Assembly (NCBI GenBank): GCA_002350705.1
Contig: DEFH01000053.1
Coordinates: forward strand, 63,215 to 127,214
Direction of reading: 5' to 3'
Origin: Ruminococcaceae bacterium UBA2857
GTDB taxonomy: Bacteria; Bacillota; Clostridia; Oscillospirales; Acutalibacteraceae
Length of the DNA: 64,000 nucleotides
Shown: piece after piece, positions 24,363 to 33,502 of the stretch
Layout: each line of letters starts with the position of its first letter
How positions within the stretch are numbered: the stretch's first letter is position 1
The notes under the pieces: model-generated
The model's input: the letters and a program-made list of their open reading frames with translations, nothing else
Database searches by the model: none
Told to the model about the DNA's origin: nothing
Made by a program: the position numbers and the translations under genes

Positions 24363-26195
24363 ATGAAATCAGTAGCAACTGTTCTGCAAATTACCAGAGG
24401 CCTCCTTATACTGACTCCTTCAGAATACGAAAAGTCTGACGGCGGTTTGCAGATAAAAACCAGAAAGGGTTCCTCAGGCTCCGAAACAACCTTCAATGTT
24501 CCTCAGGTGTTTGAACTGAATGATTCCCTGAAAGAACGTCCTTATGAAAAATCAGAGGAACTTGCAGCGTTTGTCAAACGCTGTGCCGAAAGCGTCAGCA
24601 TGGAGCTGGGCGATTTGTTTGTATGTATCGAGGATGAAGATGTCCTTATCACCAAAGAATACAAGCATCCTCAGGCAAAAGATAAACTCCTGCCTACTTT
24701 TGCACGTGTCGAAGCAGAAAACGTGCTTCATCAGGAAGTCGGCAAATATACGATCCTGAACTTTGAATATGGTCAGCAGTACGGCAAGGCCAGCAAAACA
24801 GAAGATGTCTCTGCTTCTCTCTTTGCAATGAATACGGGCTTGCTGACAGATATCCGTGCCAATTTTGAGGCGGCAGGACTCCATATCGTCAAAATCGCTC
24901 CGCCTATCGCAGGTATGCTCTATACCGCTAAAACAGACATGAACTCCGCTACAAGAGCCATCGCTGTTATCAGTATGGACTATGCGGCTACACGTCTGGT
25001 TGTATTACATAACGGTGCTCCTGTGTTCCAGCAGTCTTTCTCCAGTATCCTCGAAGATATTGCGGAACTCTTCATGCTGGAATTCGGTATCAGTAAACTG
25101 GGTGCCCTTGACATGATCCGTCAGGAAGGTCTCGGCATCTGTAACAAGTGTCACTCCGCTCAGACAAGAAAACAAACCATGACCATGCTGGACAATGCCG
25201 CAGGTGAAATTCTCCGTAACCTCAGAATGGTTATCTCTACGATGCGTATCGACATTGACCAGATCGTACTTTGTGATGCCCTCGCAAAACTGCCCAATAT
25301 CGCTGCTTACTGCCGTCAGGTCGGTCTGACTGCACCAATGGAAAATGTCGTTAACCTCTTCTCGGGCGGTGCCAAACCTCCTGTTCCCAGTCAGGCTGCC
25401 ATGAAGAGAGGCTATGATCCGACATCCTTTATTACCCTCAACGGCTTGCTCAATATGCCCATTAACGAGGCAAACCTCCTGCGAGGCAGTGTCCTTGCAG
25501 ATATGGTCAAGGAAAATAAATCCAAAATCGGAAACTTCGTAGCAGGCGGTATCGGCTTTGTCGCCGCTGTATGGATGGTCGCTGTGGGCGGCTGGTGGGC
25601 TGTGCTCCAAATCAGAGAAAACGGTGATATTTCTACACTCGCTCAGCCGAAATACCAGAGAGCCGAACAGCTTGTACATGATGAAAAAGAATATGAACAA
25701 AAACTCAAAAACCTTGAGATTGATGTTGCGACTCTCCCCAGAACCGTTATGAAAACTTCCGGTGTAGTTACACACTTCTTTACAGATATTGATGAACAGT
25801 TGGAAAGTACCTCCGGCTTTAACTTTAACCATTCTTCTCAAACGATTTCTACCAGCATCGTGGCAAAGAGTTTTGATGCATTCGTAGACTTTAAGTATGA
25901 CCTCAATGACCAAGGCTACTTTAAAGTAACAGATAACTTCAATGCTCAGCGTGTCGAACTGGAAAGCACGACCACCAGCAAGATATCAGGCTATACGGGT
26001 GGTATCGTGGTGACGATTACAGAACAAGCTCAGGTAGAGGGAGAAGAGGAATTTAATAAGGAACTGCAGGAAAAAGAACAAAAAGCAGCCATCGAAAAGG
26101 AAAAACAAAAGGCTGCCGAAAAGAACAAAACACAGCAGTCCTCTTCATCCGAAACAAGTCAGGCATCATCCTCGTCTTCGACTGCTCCCGCCTGA
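24363..26195 (+). CDS. PilM-PilN fusion, type IV pilus assembly
   Basis: 610 residues. The N-terminal ~370 have the actin-like PilM layout (VATVLQITRGLL, then AVISMDYAATRLVVLHNG as the phosphate loop region, and ELFMLEFGISKLGA). A membrane helix at about 389-411 follows, then a coiled stretch and a beta-alpha domain as in PilN, and finally a Lys/Glu coil and a Ser-rich tail. In most bacteria PilM (cytoplasmic) and PilN (membrane) are separate proteins that bind each other; here they form one chain. It is followed by PilO. Confidence 0.78.
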   Translation: MKSVATVLQITRGLLILTPSEYEKSDGGLQIKTRKGSSGSETTFNVPQVFELNDSLKERPYEKSEELAAFVKRCAESVSMELGDLFVCIEDEDVLITKEYKHPQAKDKLLPTFARVEAENVLHQEVGKYTILNFEYGQQYGKASKTEDVSASLFAMNTGLLTDIRANFEAAGLHIVKIAPPIAGMLYTAKTDMNSATRAIAVISMDYAATRLVVLHNGAPVFQQSFSSILEDIAELFMLEFGISKLGALDMIRQEGLGICNKCHSAQTRKQTMTMLDNAAGEILRNLRMVISTMRIDIDQIVLCDALAKLPNIAAYCRQVGLTAPMENVVNLFSGGAKPPVPSQAAMKRGYDPTSFITLNGLLNMPINEANLLRGSVLADMVKENKSKIGNFVAGGIGFVAAVWMVAVGGWWAVLQIRENGDISTLAQPKYQRAEQLVHDEKEYEQKLKNLEIDVATLPRTVMKTSGVVTHFFTDIDEQLESTSGFNFNHSSQTISTSIVAKSFDAFVDFKYDLNDQGYFKVTDNFNAQRVELESTTTSKISGYTGGIVVTITEQAQVEGEEEFNKELQEKEQKAAIEKEKQKAAEKNKTQQSSSSETSQASSSSSTAPA

Positions 26196-26277
26196 TAAAG
26201 CCGGTATCGTATCGGTCTGAACGAAAAATAATAGTGTACGCTTTTGATACAAGCGTTACCCGACGGAGGTAAAAGTA

Positions 26278-26979
26278 ATGAACAAGAAACAGGCAAGCAA
26301 TCAAATTACCATTCCCGGCTTTATATGGGCAATAGCCGTTATCCTGATACTGTGTGTCGTATTCCTGTTTGTCGTGCAAATGCCGTTTGCTCAGAAAATC
26401 GACAAATACAATGCAGACCACGAATCTGCTCAGTCACAGATTACCATGTATGAGAACTACCTTAGCCGTGCCGAAGAAGTCGAGGCTTATATCGCAGAAA
26501 TGAAAGAAAAATATAACGAGGAAAGCAAAAAGCTTTTTGTCAATGCTACACAGTCTCCCGCTGATATCCAGGAAATGGTTCATCAGCTCAATATCCAGCT
26601 TGACAACGTTAGTGTCAATGAGGGCGGTATTGACGGTGCCGGAAGAACATCCTCAACAGGTGATCCCCTCTATGTGACCAACGTCAATATGAACTTCAGC
26701 GGTACACAGGCGGATCTGCTCTCTATCCTCGATTATTTTGAACTGGAATCCGATGGTTCTTATTATGTGGAAAACCTTTCCGTTTCTCCGCAGGACGCTG
26801 CCGAGACATCCGGTGCTTCCCGTACCACTGTTACTGACCAGAAATACAGCATTACATTAGGTCTCAGCCTGTATTTCTTCCCGCAGAAAATAGAAGAAGT
26901 AAGCAATGCACCGATCGTTTCCGGAAGTGATGCTGCTGTCAGCGTGACTTCCACAGCCTCTGCTTCTTCCGCAGCATGA
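26278..26979 (+). CDS. PilO-like pilus assembly protein
   Basis: 233 residues: short cytoplasmic tail, one membrane helix (about 13-35), coiled coil (about 38-85) and a ferredoxin-like region with VNMNFSGTQADLLSILDYFE, the segment typical of PilO. The tail is Ser/Ala/Thr-rich. PilO pairs with PilN across the membrane and links the motor to the fibre base. It follows the PilM-PilN gene after 82 bases with ACGGAGG as ribosome site. Confidence 0.78.
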   Translation: MNKKQASNQITIPGFIWAIAVILILCVVFLFVVQMPFAQKIDKYNADHESAQSQITMYENYLSRAEEVEAYIAEMKEKYNEESKKLFVNATQSPADIQEMVHQLNIQLDNVSVNEGGIDGAGRTSSTGDPLYVTNVNMNFSGTQADLLSILDYFELESDGSYYVENLSVSPQDAAETSGASRTTVTDQKYSITLGLSLYFFPQKIEEVSNAPIVSGSDAAVSVTSTASASSAA

Positions 26980-26997
26980 TGAGCGGAAGGATGCAGT

Positions 26998-27831
26998 ATG
27001 CCAATTTTAGATTATCTGAAAACAACAGGCGGTATCATATGGACTGCCGCCTGTGTTCCCATTAGTATATTGCTGGCATGGCTGGCAGTATGGGTGATGA
27101 ATAAAATCCCCGCCTCATGGCTTTGCGATTATAACGAAACACCTTCACGGGAATTGCTGGAAGAACCAAGAGCCGGCTTTCGACGAGAAGGAGTCATATT
27201 GTCTGTACTGCTGACATTTTGCCTGGCAGGATGCAGGCTCCAGTTTAACAAAGGCTTTGATATTTATTTTCTCTGCTTTGCGATGATAATCCTGCTGTCT
27301 TTGATGATTGCGGTATGCGACATCAAATATATGATTATTCCGGATCAATTTACCGCAGCACTGGCACTCATTGGTGCGGCACTCAGTATCTACGATATTG
27401 TGAGAGGTTTCCGGATTCTTCACAGTACGTGGTGGTCACCTTTGGCAGGACTGGCAATCGGTGCCGGAACAATGCTGCTGATTGATCTGATCGGAATGCT
27501 GCTCTATAAAAAAGACGGAATGGGTTTCGGTGATGTAAAACTCTTTGCCGCTGTCGGTCTGCTGACAGGCTTTCCGGGAACCATCTATACCTTTATCGTC
27601 TCTATTCTCACAGCAACCGTTTTCTTTGTCTGTATTCTCCTTGCGGCAAAGGTAAGAAAATCGCCTGAGCCTGACAAAACAGAAGAATCTGATGAGAAAG
27701 AAGAACCGCAGGAACTTTCAGCCAAGTCCTATCTTGCTTTCGGACCATACATCGCAGCAGCTTTGATAGCTTATATTGCATTATTTGACGTGATTCATTA
27801 TCTGGCGAATCTCTATATCGATCTTTTTTAA
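26998..27831 (+). CDS. Prepilin peptidase (A24 family)
   Basis: 277 residues with about eight membrane helices. Both catalytic aspartates are visible, in DIKYMIIPDQ and in the GxGD motif GMGFGDVKLFAAVG. The enzyme cleaves prepilin leaders after Gly and may methylate the new N-terminus. The N-terminal zinc-binding CxxC pairs of Gram-negative PilD are absent, so the methylation domain is not the classical one. A charged loop (about 220-240, rich in Glu) sits between late helices. Substrates are the five pilin-like proteins of this locus. Confidence 0.92.
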   Translation: MPILDYLKTTGGIIWTAACVPISILLAWLAVWVMNKIPASWLCDYNETPSRELLEEPRAGFRREGVILSVLLTFCLAGCRLQFNKGFDIYFLCFAMIILLSLMIAVCDIKYMIIPDQFTAALALIGAALSIYDIVRGFRILHSTWWSPLAGLAIGAGTMLLIDLIGMLLYKKDGMGFGDVKLFAAVGLLTGFPGTIYTFIVSILTATVFFVCILLAAKVRKSPEPDKTEESDEKEEPQELSAKSYLAFGPYIAAALIAYIALFDVIHYLANLYIDLF

Positions 27832-27849
27832 TTTTAACGGGAGGACATC

Positions 27850-29556
27850 ATGAGAGTAAGTAACTTGAAAATCGGACAAATTCTTATCAATTCGGGCGAT
27901 ATTACCGAAGAACAGCTTGAGGAAGTGCTGCAAAAGCAAAAAGAAGAACAAAATAAAGGCAAGCGTGTAGCGGATCTTCTCGTTGAGGCTAAGATGGTGA
28001 CCGAACAACAGGTTTGCAAGGCACTGGAAAAACAGCTTTTTATTCCATACGTTGACCTTGATGAAGTCACTCTCCCTGAAGATGTCGGCAGCATGATCCC
28101 GGAGGAAATGGCTCAGACACACATGGTCATTCCCATTGAACAGGAAGGACGCTTTCTGACGGTGGCAATCGCCGATCCGCTGAACTATCAGGGATTGAAA
28201 GACCTGTCCATCGCAACCAAAATGAAAATCCGTCCTGTTATCGCTGAAAAATCCAAAATTGATGCGAAACTCAGAGAACTTTATGCCACACAGAAAGCTC
28301 TCGACGATGCAAAGGAATTCCTTGAATCCAAGGGCGGTGCCAAAACACAGGCTCAGATTGAAGCCGAAGAAGCTGCCAAGGACTCCAACGGTAATGACCA
28401 GCCGATTATCCGTTTCGTTAACAGCATGATCGAAGAGGCCATCCGTACAAAAACTTCCGATATTCATATCGAACCAATGGAAAAATGTCTGCGAATCCGT
28501 TTCCGTATCGACGGTCATCTCCAGAACTATATGGAAACCGCTCCGGAACTGATTCCCTCTGTTACATCCCGTATCAAATTTATCGGTAACATGAATATCG
28601 CTGAAAAACGTATTCCCCAGGACGGTCGTATCAACTACCGTGTCGGCGGAAAAGAAATCGATTTCCGTATCTCTGTTCTTCCCAGCCTGTTTGGTGAGAA
28701 GATCGTTATGCGTATTACAACTTCTCTGGGTATGGAACTGAAAAAAGAAAATATCGGCTTCCTTCCTGAGAATCTGAAAAAATTTGACCATCTTGTCAAA
28801 AGTAACCGTGGTATTATCCTCGTTACAGGTGCTACCGGTTCCGGTAAATCAACCACTCTTTATACGGCTCTTCACGAAGTAATGGCTGAGGATATCAATA
28901 TTATTACCGTTGAGGACCCTGTCGAAATGATTTGCCCCGGTATTACACAGGTCCAGACCAATGAAAAAGCAGGTCTTACCTTTGCGGCAGCCCTCCGAAG
29001 CATTCTCCGTCAGGACCCGGATATTATCATGCTCGGTGAGATCCGTGACGGTGAAACCGCAGGTATCGCTGTTCAGGCGGCTATTACAGGTCACTTGGTG
29101 CTCTCTACCCTGCATACCTACGATGCCCCCAGTTCTGTTGCCCGTCTTGTCGATATGGGTATCGAACCTTACATGGTATCCTCTGCTCTTCTCGGCATCA
29201 TCGCTCAGAAACTGGCACGTCGTCTCTGCGTGGAGTGTAAAGAAGCGTACAGCCCCGACCAGAATGAACGTATTGCCCTGAATATCCCTCAGAATCAGGA
29301 AATTACCCTTTACCGCAAGTGCGGCTGTGAAAAATGCAACAAAAAAGGCTATAAAGGCCGTATCGCTGTACATGAGGTAATGATGCTCACGACGACTCTG
29401 AAACGAGCGATCACCGAAGGAAAAAGTACAGATGAACTTCGTGATCAGGCAATCGCTGAAGGTATGATTCCGATGAAGGAAAACGTAAGACGAGATGTTC
29501 TGGCAGGTCTGACTTCCTACGAGGAATATGTTGATATGACAATCTCCAACGACTAA
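27850..29556 (+). CDS. pilB: Pilus extension ATPase PilB
   Basis: 568 residues. The N-terminal GSPII_E/MshEN domain (about 1-130, with LKIGQILINSGDI) is followed by the ATPase core: Walker A GATGSGKSTT, Asp box, Walker B DPDIIMLGEIRD, His box GHLVLSTLHT, and four zinc cysteines (CVECK, then CGCEKC). It powers pilin addition from the cytoplasm. The MshEN domain binds c-di-GMP in some relatives; whether this copy does is not known. RBS GGGAGG lies before the ATG. Confidence 0.93.
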   Translation: MRVSNLKIGQILINSGDITEEQLEEVLQKQKEEQNKGKRVADLLVEAKMVTEQQVCKALEKQLFIPYVDLDEVTLPEDVGSMIPEEMAQTHMVIPIEQEGRFLTVAIADPLNYQGLKDLSIATKMKIRPVIAEKSKIDAKLRELYATQKALDDAKEFLESKGGAKTQAQIEAEEAAKDSNGNDQPIIRFVNSMIEEAIRTKTSDIHIEPMEKCLRIRFRIDGHLQNYMETAPELIPSVTSRIKFIGNMNIAEKRIPQDGRINYRVGGKEIDFRISVLPSLFGEKIVMRITTSLGMELKKENIGFLPENLKKFDHLVKSNRGIILVTGATGSGKSTTLYTALHEVMAEDINIITVEDPVEMICPGITQVQTNEKAGLTFAAALRSILRQDPDIIMLGEIRDGETAGIAVQAAITGHLVLSTLHTYDAPSSVARLVDMGIEPYMVSSALLGIIAQKLARRLCVECKEAYSPDQNERIALNIPQNQEITLYRKCGCEKCNKKGYKGRIAVHEVMMLTTTLKRAITEGKSTDELRDQAIAEGMIPMKENVRRDVLAGLTSYEEYVDMTISND

Positions 29557-29673
29557 TTAATTCATAATTCATAATTCACAATTCATAATTAGTTTTTTGA
29601 GAAAAGACAGTATAAAGCAAATTTTGATAGCAGAAAATCATTGTGCATTGTGCATTATGCATTGTGCATTATT
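29557..29673. repeat. Small AT-rich repeat element between pilB and pilT
   Basis: A block made of ATTCATA units (29557-29592) and a block of GTGCATT units (29641-29673) face each other as an imperfect inverted repeat across a 48-base centre. The T/G and T/C differences between arms are regular. Similar low-complexity blocks occur between genes in related genomes, and a fragment appears at 54172-54190 after rny. It could be a MITE relic or an mRNA-processing element. Confidence 0.6.
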
Positions 29674-29701
29674 AAAAAATTAAGAATGGGGTAGATTTTA
29701 A

Positions 29702-30748
29702 ATGGATTTTTACAGTCTTGTAAAAGAAGCCGTCAGCAAGGGTGCCTCCGATATTCATATCGCTTCCGGCAACCACCCTGCTTATCGTCTTCACGGTAAT
29801 GTATTCTTTACCAATGATCCTGCCTTGAATGAGGCAGAGGTAACTGCTATTATCAAGGCAGTTCTCAATCAGTCACGTTTTGAAACATTTCTCCAGACAG
29901 GTGAGGCGGATGCTGCCGTTGAAATCGGTGAGTGCGGACGTTTCAGAGCGAATGCTTTCAGACAGCGTAACGGTACCGCTTTGGTGCTCCGTGTTATCAA
30001 CAGCGTCGTTCCCGAACTGTCAACCTTGAACCTTCCGAACTCCATCAGAAAAACACTGGATCTGAACTCCGGCCTGGTGCTGATGTGCGGTCCTACCGGT
30101 TCCGGTAAATCCACCACGCTGGCGGCTCTTATCAACGAAATTAACAAATATAAGAGCAAACATATTATTACCATCGAGGATCCTGTTGAGTTCCTCCATA
30201 CACCGAAACGCTGTATCATTAACCAGAGAGAAATCGGTCTTGACAGCCGTTCCTATCCGATGGCACTGCGTGCTGCCATGCGTGAGGACCCTGATATTAT
30301 CCTCGTCGGTGAAATGCGTGACCGTGAGTCTATCCAGATCGCCCTGACAGCAACCGAAACAGGTCACTTGGTATTCTCTACCGTACATACAGAGGGTGCT
30401 GCCAAAACGATTGACCGTCTGGTTGATATTTTCCCGCCTGATCAGCAGCAGCAGATCAGAGTTCAGCTTTCTACCTCACTGAAAGCGGTTATCTCTCAGC
30501 GACTTCTTCCCCGTGCAACAGGCGGACGTATCGCAGCATTTGAAATCATGTTCTGTACCACCGCTATCAGCAACCTTATCCGTGAAAATAAAGTTGCCAA
30601 TATCCAGCAGTCTATTCAGCTCGGTCAGCAGTACGGCATGATTACCATGAGCAAGAGTATCGATAATCTCCTCGCTCAGGGACTTATTACAGAACAGATC
30701 GCAAGAGCTTGGAACTTTGACATTGGTGATACCGATGCAAGAAGGTAA
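29702..30748 (+). CDS. pilT: Pilus retraction ATPase PilT
   Basis: 348 residues with SDIHIASG near the start, Walker A GPTGSGKSTT, Walker B DPDIILVGEMRD, and the PilT-specific AIRAM-like segment ISQRLLPRATGGR. It lacks the long N-terminal MshEN domain of PilB. PilT depolymerises the fibre, so this pilus is expected to retract and could give twitching or pull substrate toward the cell. RBS GGGGTAG. Confidence 0.93.
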   Translation: MDFYSLVKEAVSKGASDIHIASGNHPAYRLHGNVFFTNDPALNEAEVTAIIKAVLNQSRFETFLQTGEADAAVEIGECGRFRANAFRQRNGTALVLRVINSVVPELSTLNLPNSIRKTLDLNSGLVLMCGPTGSGKSTTLAALINEINKYKSKHIITIEDPVEFLHTPKRCIINQREIGLDSRSYPMALRAAMREDPDIILVGEMRDRESIQIALTATETGHLVFSTVHTEGAAKTIDRLVDIFPPDQQQQIRVQLSTSLKAVISQRLLPRATGGRIAAFEIMFCTTAISNLIRENKVANIQQSIQLGQQYGMITMSKSIDNLLAQGLITEQIARAWNFDIGDTDARR

Positions 30749-30762
30749 GGGAGTGAATTGTA

Positions 30763-31989
30763 TTGAAGTATAAATATACGGCGATGAACGCCAGAAATCA
30801 GAAAAAAGAGGGTACGATAGAGGCGGATACCCAAGGCCGTGCCGTCAGTCTGCTGCGTGAAAAAGGGTTGATTGTTCAGGAGATTATCGAGGCGGGCGAA
30901 AGCAGCGGTGAAAGTATCTGGAATATGGATCTCGGCGGCGATATCCATACAAGAAAAATTAAACCCAAAAAACTGCTGATGTTCTTTAACCAGATGGGTA
31001 TGATGATGAAAGCAGGTATTAACCTCTCCATGTCCATGGACATTATGATCCAGTCGGAAAAAGATGTCGGAATGAAAAAAATCCTTCAGGAAATCAATGA
31101 AAACCTCTACAGTGGTTTTACACTTTCCCAGGCAATGAGAAACTTTGCCGGATTCCCCGGCGTTTACCTCAGTATCATTGAGGCAGGTGAGGCAAACGGC
31201 CGTATTGACGAGGCTTTTGAACAAAGTGCTCTGATCTGTAAAAAGAGTATGGCTCTTTCCAGTAAGATCAAGAGTGCCATGATGTACCCGATATTCCTTG
31301 TCGTTCTGGTTATCGGTGTTATCATTATCTTTACCGTATTCGTTATTCCGCGATTTGCGGGCGTTTACGAGGGCTTCGGTGCAGAGCTGCCTGCCATTAC
31401 GCAGGGACTGCTGAATTTCTCGAACTTCCTGATTAATTACTGGCTGGTGACAGTCATTGTTGTGGCAGCCATTATTTTCGGCTTTATCATGCTGAAAAAG
31501 AACAACGAAAAATTTTCTATGCTCGTGGCAGAATATCTGCTGAAAATTCCGCTCGTTGGCCCCATTATCAGACAAAGCTCTCTGGCTCGTTTCTGTCGTC
31601 TGATGTCTACCCTGACAGATGCCGGTATCCCCATCCACAGAGCTATGGCTCTGGCAAGAGATGCCGTGCCGAATATCTTTGTGCGTGAAAAAATTCAGTA
31701 TGTGTTGGATGACGTACAGATCGGTGTTACCATTAATGAGGCAATGGGTAAGCATCCTGTCTTTGATTCGATTCTTGTTTCCATGATCCGTGTCGGTGAG
31801 GAATCCGGTATGCTCGGTGACTCCCTGATGAAAATGGCTGACCTCTTTGAAACGCAGACAGATGAGTCTACACAAAAACTGACAGATGCAATGACTCCTA
31901 TTATGACAGTTGTCATCGGTGGTGTTGTTGGTGTTCTGGTCGTAGGTATGTATATGCCAATGTTCGGTATGTACAGCATTATTAAATAA
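30763..31989 (+). CDS. pilC: Pilus platform protein PilC
   Basis: Start is TTG at 30763, nine bases after AAGGGAG. 408 residues in the GspF/PilC pattern: KYKYTAMNARNQKKEGTIEA at the start, two repeats of the T2SSF domain (about 68-195 and 270-395), and three membrane helices (about 175-200, 222-245, 380-400). The conserved GEANGRIDEAFEQ and GEESGMLGDSLMKMA occur in the two repeats. It is the membrane platform rotated by PilB/PilT. A terminator follows. Confidence 0.92.
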   Translation: MKYKYTAMNARNQKKEGTIEADTQGRAVSLLREKGLIVQEIIEAGESSGESIWNMDLGGDIHTRKIKPKKLLMFFNQMGMMMKAGINLSMSMDIMIQSEKDVGMKKILQEINENLYSGFTLSQAMRNFAGFPGVYLSIIEAGEANGRIDEAFEQSALICKKSMALSSKIKSAMMYPIFLVVLVIGVIIIFTVFVIPRFAGVYEGFGAELPAITQGLLNFSNFLINYWLVTVIVVAAIIFGFIMLKKNNEKFSMLVAEYLLKIPLVGPIIRQSSLARFCRLMSTLTDAGIPIHRAMALARDAVPNIFVREKIQYVLDDVQIGVTINEAMGKHPVFDSILVSMIRVGEESGMLGDSLMKMADLFETQTDESTQKLTDAMTPIMTVVIGGVVGVLVVGMYMPMFGMYSIIK

Positions 31990-32010
31990 CCATCGCTGTC
32001 TCATTCTGAA

Positions 32011-32043
32011 AAAGGCGGATCCTCACAATCGGATTCGCCTTTG
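32011..32043 (+). terminator. Terminator after pilC
   Basis: AAAGGCG.ATCC pairs with GGAT.CGCCTTT. It divides the assembly operon from the pseudopilin operon. Confidence 0.8.
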
Positions 32044-32126
32044 TTATTGCTGAATTATGAATATACTGTAAAAAAACTTACAATTTTTTAAAAAATAATT
32101 TGTTGGAAATGTTGATAAAAAATAGC

Positions 32127-32154
32127 TTGAATCAAAATTTATTTATAGTATAAT
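32127..32154 (+). promoter_or_regulatory. Promoter of the pseudopilin operon
   Basis: TTGAAT, 16 bases, TATAAT; the leader is about 55 bases. The three genes that follow run without a terminator to 40301. Confidence 0.8.
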
Positions 32155-32215
32155 GTAGTTATACATAATTATTATGCGGAATTGTGTTCGTATCATGTTA
32201 AGGGGGAATCTACCT

Positions 32216-32770
32216 ATGAATCAGAACCTGCGTAAAAAAGTTCCGCGACTGCACTCTAAAAAGGGTATGTCGTTGGTGGAACTGCTGGTAGGTGTGACAA
32301 TCATTGCCATCGTTATGGCTTCGGCTGCCGGTGCTATTGTCATGGGTTACAAAACAACCGTTGACAACGCTGCCGAAAACCAGGCGGCAGCTAACAGTGC
32401 TTCTCTGAATGAAGTGATCATGAAAGCGATTAAAAACTGTAATTTTGATGATGAAGATGAAGCAAATGAATATTTTTTCGGAATTGATGACTCGCACTCT
32501 ACAGCTCAGTTTAATCCTAATACCAATTCGGCCAATGATTCTGTATTTCAGGCGGCTCAGCAAATGTTTTCCGATGTACACTATACCGATGCCGGTTTCC
32601 CGGATGACGACTACGAAGTACAGTATCATTTGAAACTGGATGCAGAACGTACTCTCCAGGCTTCCGGTGCTGCTAATGTGACGATTGCCGGAGTAGAAAT
32701 CACCACGGCTGTCGCTACTCCGGATGGGTTTGCACGTATCGTGTCATTCCTGCCGTACGAAGATCAGTAA
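32216..32770 (+). CDS. Pseudopilin / minor pilin (first of operon)
   Basis: The ATG at 32216 is preceded by AAGGGGG. About 184 residues: a basic leader, cleavage site KKG/MSLVE with the Glu at +5, and a hydrophobic helix (VELLVGVTIIAIVMASAAGAIV in two parts: VELLVGVTIIAIV and MASAAGAIV). The body has one cysteine. Pseudopilins prime assembly at the fibre tip; being encoded with another pseudopilin and a giant prepilin-like protein suggests a tip complex. Confidence 0.85.
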   Translation: MNQNLRKKVPRLHSKKGMSLVELLVGVTIIAIVMASAAGAIVMGYKTTVDNAAENQAAANSASLNEVIMKAIKNCNFDDEDEANEYFFGIDDSHSTAQFNPNTNSANDSVFQAAQQMFSDVHYTDAGFPDDDYEVQYHLKLDAERTLQASGAANVTIAGVEITTAVATPDGFARIVSFLPYEDQ

Positions 32771-32782
32771 AGGAGGGAGAAT

Positions 32783-33472
32783 ATGAAAAAATACAGAAAA
32801 TCCCGCAAAGGTATGACGTTGGTGGAGCTGGTCGTGACGGTCGCTATTCTCGGTATCGTTTCCGGTCTGTCTCTGACAATTGTGGTCTCTGCCATGAACA
32901 ACTACTCCGAAGCTGCTATCCTCGAAAAAGAACAGAATGTGGCTCTTCTTCTGGAAGAAAATATCGTCAGATATGCAAGAGTTGCCTCTATTGTCAAAAG
33001 AGTGGACAACAGTTCCAATACAACGGCTCATCTGCCTAAGAACAGTCTGGAATTCGGCTTCTATATTGCCAAAGTGGGTGACAATATTGAAACCTTTGAA
33101 TATGAAAAAAATGCAGCCGGTACAGGCGGTGTGCAGTATACCCGTCTGAAATATGAGGGAATTAAAAATCTTACGTTTTCCGTTTGTGAACAAAAAAGTA
33201 AGAAAAATCCTTCTTCCACGGATTTGATTTCCTGCTATTTGAACTACCAGATCGAAACCCAAAGCGGCTATGTTCTGAAAGGACAGACGGTGCTGAACAA
33301 TGCAACCGCCGCTAAGATGGAGTCGAATTCGGCAGGATATTTTAAAATTACCAGAACTTCTACCAATTATATTGACCAGTCGGCAGAACTGGATGTAATC
33401 CGTCTGGAGGAAGTATCGGGCGGCGGTGAAACGATCGTTCCGGCTTATGATGTTGCCGTTGTGTTTGATTGA
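32783..33472 (+). CDS. Pseudopilin / minor pilin (second of operon)
   Basis: 229 residues with a short leader, site RKG/MTLVE and helix VELVVTVAILGIVSGLSLTI. The body is beta-rich, with two cysteines (about residues 135 and 153) and a section NVALLLEENIVRYARVAS reminiscent of PilW/GspJ-type minor pilins. It begins 12 bases after the preceding stop behind AAGGAGGG and precedes the giant gene by 30 bases, so these three are one unit. Confidence 0.85.
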   Translation: MKKYRKSRKGMTLVELVVTVAILGIVSGLSLTIVVSAMNNYSEAAILEKEQNVALLLEENIVRYARVASIVKRVDNSSNTTAHLPKNSLEFGFYIAKVGDNIETFEYEKNAAGTGGVQYTRLKYEGIKNLTFSVCEQKSKKNPSSTDLISCYLNYQIETQSGYVLKGQTVLNNATAAKMESNSAGYFKITRTSTNYIDQSAELDVIRLEEVSGGGETIVPAYDVAVVFD

Positions 33473-33502
33473 TTCTTTTGAGGAAAGGAGAACGAATTTT
33501 TT

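Noticed and set aside
29557..29673. Possible CRISPR array
   Set aside because: Units are 7-8 bp with no spacers of constant length and no cas genes nearby.
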